Of a DNA stretch of 64,000 nucleotides, positions 9,601 to 18,141 are shown piece by piece. The position numbers and the translations under genes were made by a program. The notes below the pieces were generated by a model that was given only the letters and a program-made list of their open reading frames with translations, did no database searches and was not told where the DNA came from. Position 1 is the stretch's first letter; each line of letters starts with the position of its first letter. Origin of the DNA: CAZKBP01 sp964551015 (GTDB taxonomy: Bacteria > Bacteroidota > Bacteroidia > Cytophagales > Microscillaceae). The stretch is from contig CAZKBP010000001.1 of NCBI GenBank assembly GCA_964551015.1, positions 310,001-374,000 of the forward strand. The letters run 5' to 3'.

Positions 9601-10343
9601 AGCAGCTGATGGCACAACCCGAAATCAGCGAAAAAGACGACGAAAGCGATGAAATGGTGGATTTGAGCGAAGAAGAACTCAAGCACAAAGCTGATATTCT
9701 CAAACAAAAAATGGAGAAAATTGGTACGATCAACCCCATGGCTATGGAAGCTTACCAAGAAATGAAAGAGCGCTACGACTTTATTTCCCAGCAAAAAGAA
9801 GACTTAACGGCCTCCAAGCAGTCGCTCTTGCAAACCATTGAAGAGATGGAAGATTATGCACGGCAGGCTTTTATGGCGGCTTACGAGCAAATTCGCACGA
9901 ATTTTACCCGGGTTTTTCGCTCGCTTTTCTCCGCCGAAGACAAAGCCGACCTAGTCCTTTCTGATCCTGAGAATCCGCTGGAGTCCAAGATTGACATTGT
10001 TGCCCAGCCCAAAGGCAAACGCCCCCTGACAATTGACCAACTCTCGGGTGGGGAGAAGACCTTGACTTCCATTTCTTTGCTGTTCGCACTTTATCTGCTC
10101 AAACCCGCTCCCTTTTGTATCTTCGATGAGGTAGACGCGCCTCTGGACGATGCTAATACGGACAAATTCAACCGAATTATTAAAGAATTTTCCAAAGATT
10201 CCCAGTTCATTCTTGTCACGCACAACAAGCGCACCATGGCCAATACCGACATTATGTACGGGGTCACGATGATGGAAGAAGGAGTTTCTAGCGTGGTTCC
10301 CGTAGATCTTCGGCAAGTGGAAATGCAGGCCATGGGAAGGTAA
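6690..10343 (+). CDS. smc: Chromosome segregation ATPase SMC
   Basis: This is a full-length 1217-residue SMC protein. The N-terminal head has the Walker A motif GPNGCGKS at residues 31-38. Two long Gln/Glu/Lys-rich coiled coils (about 170-490 and 680-1010) flank a globular hinge near 500-670. The C-terminal head carries the ABC signature LSGGEK from residue 1118 and the Walker B segment FCIFDEVDAPLDDAN shortly after. SMC homodimers with ScpA/ScpB entrap DNA and organise and segregate the chromosome. The start was chosen because translation opens directly with the canonical LSKIEIKGFKSF strand. No Shine-Dalgarno sequence is visible, as is usual in this phylum. scpA and scpB are not adjacent. 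Its 3' end is only 8 bp from the convergent J-protein gene. Confidence 0.98.
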   Translation: MQLSKIEIKGFKSFGEQATVLFDTGVTGIVGPNGCGKSNVVDAIRWVLGEQKTRSLRSDKMENIIFNGTNKRKPAQTAQVALTFHNDRNLLPSEYTHVTITRRYHRSGDSEYLINDVRCRLKDINDLFLDTGIGPDSYAIIELKKVDEILNDKYQYRRELFEKAAGISKYKTRKKESLSRLESVDKDLSRVGDLLFEIEKNLKSLERQAKQAERYFKLKNAYQTASLAFARRSVSRQQKIHEELKQQIQTETERRKNLQETWLQKENQVEQQKEKLEHFEKNLVLKQKQLQAHTSQIRQLDNEQKLKNEKVHFLKEKNENIRQQIAQDIEGQRQIREEIQKLNEEKEKSEAHFQQLSQAIAQLQTTNEQQKNYTAEIQNQLKSQEAIYQQKQQQIYQLHQSYEVKQTRLSSSKQEMEKIIQNNNQLKADFANYEAEQEKISEELAQAKQELADFQEKELRKAEEVQALETTIELLREDLNEANRQLDARQNEYNLTKSLVDNMEGFPEALKFLQSDTDWAENIPLVSDIISCESQYRVAIENFLDPWLNYYVVQTEAEANQAIHLLKKAEKGKANFFVLDWLEAQNGENANPQTHLSEDSSLFWGGINPQNLKANANPNQPVNALDIVHYEKEHAALVHYLLDELYVIPSPEKKPTHAEAQQSWVTLNGEVIQRKFSLTGGSVGSFEGKRIGRAKNLERLSQEIQSLSEQINEFKEELSFRQANLQSLKQNKSLKEAYQRASQKVQTVSEKYVSLRSKKEQLHQIIDQNLSRHEEIQYNISELAEEVQNVQPQLKQEQEALLERQERIDHFKYQYEEASEQLAQTSADFNERNLQFYQQKNKLENAVQQIEYQNQSLEVLKGRIEKHELELKQAEEDLENLLTHQENYDEQIQELNSQTSDYQLNVDAAEKDFYSLRAQITNLEKESKEYQRRKESQDTLLQGLQNKAYETNLSLNRLQERLSVEFQVDLEQLMAQPEISEKDDESDEMVDLSEEELKHKADILKQKMEKIGTINPMAMEAYQEMKERYDFISQQKEDLTASKQSLLQTIEEMEDYARQAFMAAYEQIRTNFTRVFRSLFSAEDKADLVLSDPENPLESKIDIVAQPKGKRPLTIDQLSGGEKTLTSISLLFALYLLKPAPFCIFDEVDAPLDDANTDKFNRIIKEFSKDSQFILVTHNKRTMANTDIMYGVTMMEEGVSSVVPVDLRQVEMQAMGR

Positions 10344-10351
10344 TGCCCTGT

Positions 10352-10843
10352 CTATCCTTGATATTTCTTCTTGAAATAATCGTAAGCCTCGTTAATTTTT
10401 TGGGAGAGTTGCTCGGCGTATTTTTGTTTCTGAGCATCACCTGCGAAACGGTCGGGGTGATATTTTTTCATCGCTTTTCGATAGGCAATCTTGATCTCTT
10501 CGTAAGTAGCCCCGGGCATGACCTCGAGCGCCTGGTAATATTTTGCCTCTGGATTGCTGGATGAACTATTACTGTAAGATGAATAGGAAGAACTAGAAGA
10601 GTAACTATCTGAATAGGAAGAGGATGACTTTTGCTCTTGGGATTGGCGGTTTTGGGAGCGACGGTTTCTGCGGTATTTTTGATAAGCACGTCGTTTTTGC
10701 TCTTCGGTTTTGGGCTCTTGTGGAGGCTCTTCGGAGGAGGTAAAAGCATCAAACCAACCTTCTGAGGAAGGTTTTTCGTCATATTTACCCAAAAAATCGT
10801 TTAGCTCAGATTGAAGAAATTTTAATATTCTTTCAGTAATCAT
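10352..10843 (-). CDS. J-domain (DnaJ-like) protein with C-terminal J domain
   Basis: The chosen start at 10843 gives 163 residues beginning MITERILKFL; the frame stays open to 10966, but a good -7 element (10895-10902) lies inside that extension, which argues for the shorter form. The N-terminal third is acidic and helical, followed by a basic segment and a serine-rich linker (about 75-97). The last 65 residues are a J domain with the HPD motif in KKYHPDRF, which stimulates the ATPase of a DnaK/Hsp70 partner. The Gly/Phe-rich and zinc-finger regions of true DnaJ are absent, so this is a class C J protein with a specialised role that the sequence does not reveal. Confidence 0.85.
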   Translation of the reverse strand: MITERILKFLQSELNDFLGKYDEKPSSEGWFDAFTSSEEPPQEPKTEEQKRRAYQKYRRNRRSQNRQSQEQKSSSSYSDSYSSSSSYSSYSNSSSSNPEAKYYQALEVMPGATYEEIKIAYRKAMKKYHPDRFAGDAQKQKYAEQLSQKINEAYDYFKKKYQG

Positions 10844-10894
10844 AGATGTAAAGTGCTTGTGTTTAGAATGCGCCAAGGGATGAGTAAAATATTT

Positions 10895-10902
10895 CAAAAA
10901 TA
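10895..10902 (-). promoter_or_regulatory. -7 promoter element of the J-protein gene
   Basis: On the minus strand the sequence reads TATTTTTG, a full TAnnTTTG match about 50 bp upstream of the chosen ATG at 10843. A TTTG lies 17 bp further upstream (10920-10923), slightly short of ideal spacing. Confidence 0.4.
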
Positions 10903-10992
10903 TTTTCGCATCATAGCAACAAATATAATCAGATAACGAGATTTCATGACAGGGGTTTATCCTCATTTTGAAAAAATTCCTACTTTTGGAGC

Positions 10993-12168
10993 ATGAATCT
11001 AATCGAAGTTAAGTTTGAAGATGCTCAAATGCGCAAGGAATTTCTGCATCTTCCCCTCAAAATATACCAAAACGATCCTAATTGGATTCGCCCTCTGGAC
11101 AAAGACATAGAAGTTGTGTTTGATCCTTCTAAAAATCCCTGTTTTGAGCATGGAGAGTGTATCCGATGGATTCTCCAAAATAAACAAGGAGCAACCATCG
11201 GGCGTTTGGCGGCTTTCTACGACCAGCGCACCATGCACAAGGATAATGACCAACCCACGGGCGGTATAGGCTTTTTCGAGTGTATTGACGATCAGGAAGC
11301 GGCTTTCTTTTTGTTCGATCAGGCTAAAAAATGGCTAGAAAGTAAAGGCATGGAAGCCATGGATGGCCCCGTTAATTTTGGCGATCGAAGCCGCTGGTGG
11401 GGATTGCTGGTGGATGGTTTTCACGAACCCAATTACTGTGTACCCTATCATCCCGCCTATTATCAGAAGTTTTTTGAAGATTATGGCTTCAAAGATTATT
11501 TCCAGCAATATACTTACCGTCGCCTGATTGATGGACCAAAACTGGGTGAAACCTTCTATGCCAAAGCGGAGAGATTGCTCAAGAAAAAGGACTACACGTT
11601 CAAGCATATCGAGAAAAAGAATCTTAACCAGTACGTCGAGGATTTTCGTACCGTTTACAATGCCAGTTGGGTCAAGCACGCAGGGGTAGCTGAGATGAGC
11701 AGCGAAGAAGCCCACGCGGTACTCCACGAACTCAAACCCGTACTAGACGAGCGCATCATTTGGTTTGCTTATTACAATGAACAACCCATTGCTTTTATGG
11801 TCATGATTCCGGAGCTGAATCAACTTTTTAAGCATGTGAATGGCAAATTGAATTTGATGGGTAAGCTCAAATTCTTATATCACAAGTGGCGGGGGCATTG
11901 CCGCAAGATTTTAGGCTTAGTCATCGGGGTGCTACCTCGTTTTCAGGGGCGGGGTGTGGAGAGTGCCTTGGTTGCACAGTTCTCTTACGTGGCTTATTCA
12001 GAAACTTTTCCTTACGATGAATTGGAGTTTAATTGGGTTGGGGATTTCAATCCGGCCATGATGCACGTGTATAGCTCTCTGGAGGCAGAAATTTATAAAA
12101 CACATATTACCTATCGGAAACTTTTTGACCCTGAGCAAGCATTTAAGCGACATCCCGTGCTAAAATAA
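10993..12168 (+). CDS. Conserved protein with acyl-CoA N-acyltransferase (GNAT-like) features
   Basis: The 391-residue soluble protein has no signal peptide or membrane segment. The C-terminal part (about 290-375) reads like a GNAT core: a strand with IAFMVMIPEL, then ILGLVIGVLPRFQGRGVESALVAQF, where FQGRGV resembles the Q/RxxGxG/A acetyl-CoA loop, followed by ELEFNWVGDFNPAMMHVY with the N-x-x-M/A helix typical of the fold. The N-terminal half (about 10-160) looks like a degenerate second GNAT-like domain. The substrate is unknown. The ATG is preceded by TACTTTTGGAGC, so the gene may be leaderless or read from a GGAG ribosome site. It is divergent from the J-protein gene. Confidence 0.72.
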   Translation: MNLIEVKFEDAQMRKEFLHLPLKIYQNDPNWIRPLDKDIEVVFDPSKNPCFEHGECIRWILQNKQGATIGRLAAFYDQRTMHKDNDQPTGGIGFFECIDDQEAAFFLFDQAKKWLESKGMEAMDGPVNFGDRSRWWGLLVDGFHEPNYCVPYHPAYYQKFFEDYGFKDYFQQYTYRRLIDGPKLGETFYAKAERLLKKKDYTFKHIEKKNLNQYVEDFRTVYNASWVKHAGVAEMSSEEAHAVLHELKPVLDERIIWFAYYNEQPIAFMVMIPELNQLFKHVNGKLNLMGKLKFLYHKWRGHCRKILGLVIGVLPRFQGRGVESALVAQFSYVAYSETFPYDELEFNWVGDFNPAMMHVYSSLEAEIYKTHITYRKLFDPEQAFKRHPVLK

Positions 12169-12251
12169 TTCTTCTGAATATTCTTTTTTAAAAATTTTTT
12201 GTAATAACAAAAAGTTCGCAAGACTTACGATTTTTTTAAGTACTAGAAAAT

Positions 12252-12312
12252 TGGAGTGGAAGTAGAAGCCAGAGCAAAAGCAGTTCAGTAACGGAGTTGC
12301 TTTTGCTTCTCC
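12252..12312. terminator. Long imperfect hairpin between convergent genes
   Basis: AGCAAAAGCA (12273-12282) and TGCTTTTGCT (12298-12307) pair perfectly; flanking TGGAG and CTCCA extend the structure with a bulge. It sits between two convergent stop codons (12168 and 12319) and may end both transcripts, although no long T-run follows on either strand. Confidence 0.4.
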
Positions 12313-12318
12313 ATTCAA

Positions 12319-12789
12319 TTAAGATTGCTTTTCAATCAGGGAGCGTTCTGCTTTGAGCCAGGCCACTGCCTCTTCGCGGCTATCAAAGTATTTTTGGTCG
12401 TAACGACGGAAGGCTTGCTCATCATTCGTTTGCTCCAAAGAAAGTTGCGCGTAAAAATCTTCGGGAATGAGATAAGCTACTCTTCTTTGGCTGGGGTCGC
12501 CCGGGATTTTAGAAAATTCGGCCATCACCTCTTGGTTGACCCATTCTTGCACATCGGGCTCGATGGTAAAGTACATTTTACGCGTATCAATCAAAGCAGG
12601 TACGAACTCTTCAAGATGCTGCAACTTAAAATCCACGTAAGCTTTGGCATAATTTAGAATGCTTTCCTTAAAATCTTCATTCTCCATTTCTTGGCTTTGG
12701 GCTTGCCATTGCACATCGATGAGTTGCTCATCGCTGCGATAAGAGACGATCAGAAAATCGTTTTTGAAAAGTATTTTATCATTCATCAT
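12319..12789 (-). CDS. Small cytoplasmic protein, SpoIIAA/STAS-like fold suspected
   Basis: This 156-residue acidic protein has no signal peptide. It begins with a strand pattern (KILFKNDFLIVSYRSDEQLIDVQWQ), then an amphipathic helix, the segment VPALIDTRKMYFTI and a late YDQKYFDSREEAVAWL helix. That order resembles small STAS/SpoIIAA-like proteins found widely in Bacteroidota, where the DTR segment takes the place of the phosphorylatable loop. The resemblance is by eye only. The gene is monocistronic and convergent with the acyltransferase-like gene. No partner kinase or phosphatase gene lies next to it, so a role in signalling is speculative. Confidence 0.65.
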   Translation of the reverse strand: MMNDKILFKNDFLIVSYRSDEQLIDVQWQAQSQEMENEDFKESILNYAKAYVDFKLQHLEEFVPALIDTRKMYFTIEPDVQEWVNQEVMAEFSKIPGDPSQRRVAYLIPEDFYAQLSLEQTNDEQAFRRYDQKYFDSREEAVAWLKAERSLIEKQS

Positions 12790-12964
12790 GTCGGGCAGTT
12801 TATTTAAGACAATATAGGTTTTAGTTACGAAATCGTGGGAATTTCGTTATCCAACCTAGGCTTAAATCAGCCACATTTCGCCAGTTTCTTGCCCAAAGTA
12901 GAGAAAAAACGTGAAATAGGGACACGCTTAATCCACTGAACACGCGATTCACCGTGGACACGGT

Positions 12965-15900
12965 TTAGTACTTGACCAATATCCTCTGGCCTTGCATCTG
13001 AGCCATCTTACAGGTCAAAACATAAGCTCCCGAGGGTAATTCACTGAGGTTGAGCGTGTGTATCAATTCCTGCTCTTTTTTCCAGCCAGTCAATTGCTTC
13101 AGAATCTGACCCCTGAGGTCGGTAATAGAAAGCTCATATTTGCCAGTATGGCTTAGTTTTAGACGAAAACTAGCCACTTCTTGACTAGGATTGGGGGTAA
13201 TTTGCATCAAGGCAGAAATATCACCATCTTCTAAGCTAGTAACGGTCGGAGGGAAATTCAAGGTATTTGAAATAGATTCACAAGCAGCTGGCCCGATGCC
13301 AAAAGCAGCGATTAGATAGTACTGTCCATTGAGCTCTGGCGTGTAAAATCGCTGATTGGCTCCTTGAATCGGCTCAAAATTTCTAAACCACTGGTAAGAG
13401 GATGCATCTCGCTGGTTAGTCCGAAACACACCTTCTTCCAAACGAATATTTAGCTCGGGAGGGCTGCCATCAAAGACAATGTCTTTATTGATAAAGGTGG
13501 TATCTGTACAAACGTCTACTTGCACAATACAGCTATAACTGCCCGTTTGCTCCGCTAGATAACGCCGAGAGTTAGCTCTTGGAATTGGAACCCCGTTGCG
13601 GAGCCATTGATAGTTAGCCTCTTCCAACAAAGGAACAATCTCCAGAGGAAGAGATTTACCCTCGCAAATGCGGCCATCACTGTTCTCTAGGCTCACCACC
13701 GCGATCAAATCACGCAAGCCACAGACGGCTCGAGTGATCGCGATATTACTGGGCGTATTACCTCCTACATGAAGGGCGATCACTCGGTAGGTATAAATCG
13801 CATCGGGCACGATCTCCTGTACATCAGTAAATTTTTTAAGTCTTTGCTGTTGATCGTTCCGAATGACCACTAATGTATCCTGTTGCCCTTCGATAAATCC
13901 ACTGGCGCGCAGACGCTCCACGATAAACAAGGTAGTGGTATCCAGATCATACTGCCAACTTAAATTAATCTGCCGAGTCGTGAGTGCTTGTGCCGTTAAG
14001 TTAAGCGGAGGCGTAGGGGGAGCCACGGTCTGGTCGGGAGGTAACTGAACTTGGTCAATATTGCTGTAAGAAGAATTACCTAGTGTATTAAAAGCACGTA
14101 CTCGATATCGATAAGATAAATTTTCTTGCAAATTTCTATCTATCAATTCGCGGGCAGCAGGACCGAGCGTGACGATTTCTGTAAAGTTATTATTCGAGAG
14201 CAAGCTAGCTCTTTCTACCCGAAAACCGGCTACTCCCTCACCAGAACTTGACCAAGTGAGGCGCACCTGCGCACTATCTAGCAAAGTAGCCTGCAAACCC
14301 AAGGGAGCCGTAGGTACATTGACAGGACGCGCCGCAGATACATTACTAAACGCTGAATTGCTACTGCCCAAATCCGCTCTGACCCGATAAAAATAGAGCG
14401 TATCCTGATTTACGATGTCCAAGTATTGCCTACCTTCAAGGTTGGCGGCTGAGACAGGATTTTGGAAGTCAGGGCTGAGCGCACGCTCCACTCTAAAGCG
14501 AGCCTCGGGAAAATTATCATTATACTCCCATCTCAATTCAATTTCTCGATCAGAAATCGCGTTCGCACTAAGGTTGAAGGGGGCTGGTAAACGAATCGAT
14601 GCCCTCAAAGTATCGTTGACGGTTTTTCCCTGAGAGCGACCTTGCACCACCACCTCAGTAGTGCCACTCACATCTGGCTGAAAGTTCAAGACCAGTGAGT
14701 CGTTGCGTATGAGGGCGGCTAGCAAACGGCCAGCGGGTTGATTCGCCACAGATTTTTCAATATTTTCATTCACGTTGTCTCTATCACCAAAAACATTGGC
14801 TAGGCTGAAACGCCGAGTAAGGGTATTCACGGGCACAGATACATCTGATAAAGGATTGATGACTTCGGGGGCATCATCCACGGGAAGTACATTCACCGTG
14901 AACATATCTTGCGCCGCTAAACCATTGGAAGTTCCCCTGACCGAAATCTGAGCCGTACCAGAAGAATCAGGCGTGAGCGTAAGCCTTAAAAAATCACCCT
15001 CCACACTAGCCGTTAAAAGACCAGGGTTGCTGTTTCCAGCAATAGCTTTGCTGATAGCCGTGTTATTGTTGTCAGGATCATTGAATACTTGTCTCAAGTT
15101 AATGAGTAAGGGGGGATGATCTTCTGTGAGCGTGGTGTCAGGTAGTGGATTGACTACCACGGGGGGATCATCTTTGAAAATATTTTCATACCAAGCAATC
15201 TTATGATCATCGGCTGAGGCAGAAAGGACATCCATATCCCCATCCCCATCCACGTCACTTGCGTAGATAGCACGAGCTAAGCGAGCGTCTTGGGAGATTA
15301 TTTTTTCTTTGAATACTTGTTCACCATTGTTTTCATACCAAGCGATTTTATTGTCTGTATCTGAGGCGGAGAGTACATCTAAATCACCATCTCCGTCCAC
15401 ATCTGCTACATAAACAGCGCGTGCGCCCAGTGCTTCTTCGGTAATAATTTTCACTTGGAATGACTGTGCTCCATCATTTTCATACCAGGCAATTTTGTTG
15501 TCAAAAGTAGAGGCCGAAAGCACATCCATGTCTCCGTCCTGATCTAGGTCGGCGGCATAGACAGAAAGGGCTCCCTCTGCTTGGTTCGTGATAGTTTTTT
15601 CATTGAATCCTTGATCAGTATTTTCAAACCACACGATCCGATTATCTTCTCGAGAGGCCGAGAGTACATCGAGGTCCCCATCGCTATCTACATCGGCCGT
15701 GTAGACAGCGCGTGCTCCCTGAACTTGATCGCTAATCAGGTTTTCAGTAAAAATTTCACGACCGTCATTTTCATACCAAGTAATCCTTGCATCTCTGTAA
15801 GAGGCTAGTAGAATATCCTGATCGCCGTCTCCATCCAGGTCAGCGGCGTGTACGTTAAAAGCTCCCCTCGCACTAGAAGGAATAATTTGCCGAGTGAATC

Positions 15901-17980
15901 CTTTTTCTCCATCATTTTCGTACCAAGCCAATTGATTATTTTCAGAAAAACTGGCCGCCGCGAGTATATCTACATCCCCATCGCTATCCAAATCTGTGGG
16001 ATAAATGTTAAGTGCTCCGTCGGCTTCATTGCTAATGACTCGCTCGATAAATTCCTGATTTTCTACTTGTTCATACCAAGCAATTTTATCGTCATCAAAA
16101 GAGGCCGAGATCACATCTTGATCTCCATCCCCATCTAGGTCGCTGGTGTGCACTGAAAAGGCCGCCATGGCGTTGGTGCTGATGATATTTTCTTGGAAAA
16201 GCGGTGGGGTTTCCTCACTTTTCTCCACGGCGGTACGAAAAGAAAAGAAATAACCATTCACAAAAGCATTCCCAGCAATGGCTCTCAATTCGGGACTTAT
16301 CTGTACTTGAATCAATTCTCCGGCTTCAAAAGGCTTTTCTGGGGTGAAAGTAATCACCTTCCCTTCGGTATCAAAGCTGCCTGAAATAATGCCTCTATTT
16401 TCGCTGTAGATAAGAATACTTTGCGCGTTGACGCTACGCTCGAGCATATCCACCTCAAAAGATAAACGGATAGAGGCCGTGCGTGCAACCCGAGAAGCAT
16501 TGGGCGAAGGTTGGATATCTGTCAGTTGGAGAGGAGGGGGGAGAGTATTTTCATACCATAAGATTTGGTTATCTCCCTGAGAGGAAGCAATCAGGTCTAA
16601 ATCCCCGTCATTATCCAAATCACTGGCGTAAATAGAGGTGGGAGATTCTGTGTTGGTAGAAATGGGTGCCTGCTCAGTGAAACCGCCCTGTCCATCATTT
16701 TGATACCAAAGAAATTGCCGGCCTAACCTGGGAGCGACCACTACATCAAGATCGCCATCGCCATCTAAGTCGGCGGCGTGTACATACCTAGCGCCAAGAG
16801 CATTGGTGCTAATAATCAGTTCCTTACTAAAAGTGCCGTCTCCATTATTCTGGTACCAAGCCACTTTATTATCCTCTTCGGAAGCTGAAATTACATCTTG
16901 ATGGCCGTCTCCATCCAGATCAGCAGCATAAACAAAGCGAGCTTTGAGTGCTTCTGTGGAAATAACTCTTTCTGTAAATGTCTCATTACCCTCATTCTCG
17001 AACCAAGCAATTTTGTTATCATTGGTAGAAGCGGAGAGAATATCCACATCTCCGTCTCTGTCCAAATCGGAGGCATATACTGCCCAAACACGATCGGTAT
17101 TGGTGGTAATGGTTTTTTCAATAAATCTTCCTCGTCCATCATTTTGATACCAAGCGACTTTATCATCTAAGATAGAGGCCGAGAGCACATCCATATCTCC
17201 ATCACTATCTATATCTGAGGCATACACCGAGAACGCGCCTTCTGCTTCTAAGGAGAGCGGTTCTTGCTCCTCGAATTGCTTATCTCCTAAGTTCTGATAC
17301 CAAGCGATTTTATTATCCAGAAAAGAAGCGGAGATCACATCCAAATCTCCGTCATTGTCTAGGTCAGCGGGGTAGACCGACCGAGCCTGGAGGGCATTGG
17401 TGGAGAGCGGTTCTTGCTCTTCGAAGCCTCGCCCATTCTGATTCGCGTACCAAGTCACTTTATTATCAAACACGGAAGCAGCCAATACGTCCAAATAACC
17501 ATCTTGATTAAGGTCTGCCGTAAAGACACTTTCTGGTTGATCCGTATCAAGACTAATGATTCGCTCTCGGAAAAAAAGGGGATGATTGGGACTAGGTTGG
17601 GTTTTGACTCGAAATTCAGAGTGAAAACCAGTCTCGAAAGAGGTGCCTGAGCGGCCTCGTATCCGGTTGCTTATATCTACGAAGATGAGCTCACCTGCCT
17701 TGAAACTTTGCCTAGGCTTGAAAATGAACCCTTGCGTGTTGATCGCTGAAAAATCCCCAGAAATTATGCCTGTATTCTCTCCTCTAATGACAATATTCTG
17801 GGCATTAATGGTGCCTCTGGCGAGGGCTTCATTAAAAATGAAACGAACCTCCGAAGCAGGGTCAACCTGATTGGCATAAGGTTTGGGGCTAATTTCTACT
17901 AAAACTAATTGTGCGGGTAAAGATTGCGTATACCCGATCAAGAGTATAAACAATAGACCAGTTAATCTACTCAATAGCAT
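12965..17980 (-). CDS. Very large secreted FG-GAP/VCBS repeat protein with T9SS sorting domain
   Basis: The 1671-residue protein has a signal peptide (1-23) and then, in order: an SbsA-type Ig-like domain (about 25-125), seven FG-GAP/VCBS repeats (130-480), a second Ig-like domain (485-590), seven more repeats (592-937), cadherin-like Ig domains (940-1130), three fibronectin type III domains (1133-1425), an Ig-like domain (1428-1575) and a T9SS type A sorting domain (about 1590-1671, ITPNPSQEVASF to the terminal ILVKY). Each FG-GAP repeat carries a calcium-binding-like DxDxDGDxDV loop followed by SAS..DNKIAWYEN. It is predicted to be exported by Sec, moved across the outer membrane by T9SS and fixed at or released from the surface as an adhesin-like protein. 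The paired seven-repeat blocks suggest internal duplication. Confidence 0.92.
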   Translation of the reverse strand: MLLSRLTGLLFILLIGYTQSLPAQLVLVEISPKPYANQVDPASEVRFIFNEALARGTINAQNIVIRGENTGIISGDFSAINTQGFIFKPRQSFKAGELIFVDISNRIRGRSGTSFETGFHSEFRVKTQPSPNHPLFFRERIISLDTDQPESVFTADLNQDGYLDVLAASVFDNKVTWYANQNGRGFEEQEPLSTNALQARSVYPADLDNDGDLDVISASFLDNKIAWYQNLGDKQFEEQEPLSLEAEGAFSVYASDIDSDGDMDVLSASILDDKVAWYQNDGRGRFIEKTITTNTDRVWAVYASDLDRDGDVDILSASTNDNKIAWFENEGNETFTERVISTEALKARFVYAADLDGDGHQDVISASEEDNKVAWYQNNGDGTFSKELIISTNALGARYVHAADLDGDGDLDVVVAPRLGRQFLWYQNDGQGGFTEQAPISTNTESPTSIYASDLDNDGDLDLIASSQGDNQILWYENTLPPPLQLTDIQPSPNASRVARTASIRLSFEVDMLERSVNAQSILIYSENRGIISGSFDTEGKVITFTPEKPFEAGELIQVQISPELRAIAGNAFVNGYFFSFRTAVEKSEETPPLFQENIISTNAMAAFSVHTSDLDGDGDQDVISASFDDDKIAWYEQVENQEFIERVISNEADGALNIYPTDLDSDGDVDILAAASFSENNQLAWYENDGEKGFTRQIIPSSARGAFNVHAADLDGDGDQDILLASYRDARITWYENDGREIFTENLISDQVQGARAVYTADVDSDGDLDVLSASREDNRIVWFENTDQGFNEKTITNQAEGALSVYAADLDQDGDMDVLSASTFDNKIAWYENDGAQSFQVKIITEEALGARAVYVADVDGDGDLDVLSASDTDNKIAWYENNGEQVFKEKIISQDARLARAIYASDVDGDGDMDVLSASADDHKIAWYENIFKDDPPVVVNPLPDTTLTEDHPPLLINLRQVFNDPDNNNTAISKAIAGNSNPGLLTASVEGDFLRLTLTPDSSGTAQISVRGTSNGLAAQDMFTVNVLPVDDAPEVINPLSDVSVPVNTLTRRFSLANVFGDRDNVNENIEKSVANQPAGRLLAALIRNDSLVLNFQPDVSGTTEVVVQGRSQGKTVNDTLRASIRLPAPFNLSANAISDREIELRWEYNDNFPEARFRVERALSPDFQNPVSAANLEGRQYLDIVNQDTLYFYRVRADLGSSNSAFSNVSAARPVNVPTAPLGLQATLLDSAQVRLTWSSSGEGVAGFRVERASLLSNNNFTEIVTLGPAARELIDRNLQENLSYRYRVRAFNTLGNSSYSNIDQVQLPPDQTVAPPTPPLNLTAQALTTRQINLSWQYDLDTTTLFIVERLRASGFIEGQQDTLVVIRNDQQQRLKKFTDVQEIVPDAIYTYRVIALHVGGNTPSNIAITRAVCGLRDLIAVVSLENSDGRICEGKSLPLEIVPLLEEANYQWLRNGVPIPRANSRRYLAEQTGSYSCIVQVDVCTDTTFINKDIVFDGSPPELNIRLEEGVFRTNQRDASSYQWFRNFEPIQGANQRFYTPELNGQYYLIAAFGIGPAACESISNTLNFPPTVTSLEDGDISALMQITPNPSQEVASFRLKLSHTGKYELSITDLRGQILKQLTGWKKEQELIHTLNLSELPSGAYVLTCKMAQMQGQRILVKY

Positions 17981-18141
17981 AGTTAGTTGTGTGTAAAGTA
18001 ATCACATTGAATGACTGAAATCCACACAAATTTCTTTCCGAAATAGCTCAATTTCCTGCTGAATTTGATAATGGAGATAAAATTTGGGTAGAAATTTGCT
18101 GAATGATCCAATAAATCACACAAACGAAGCATTCTTAAGAT

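Noticed and set aside
10844..10966. N-terminal extension of the J-domain protein
   Set aside because: A good -7 promoter element lies inside it and the translated sequence has no conserved character.
12827..12847. ACGAAAT/ATTTCGT hairpin after the T9SS cargo gene, similar to ACGAAA/TTTCGT at 55845-55862
   Set aside because: Short stems with no T-run; the similarity between the two sites is six or seven bases and may be chance.
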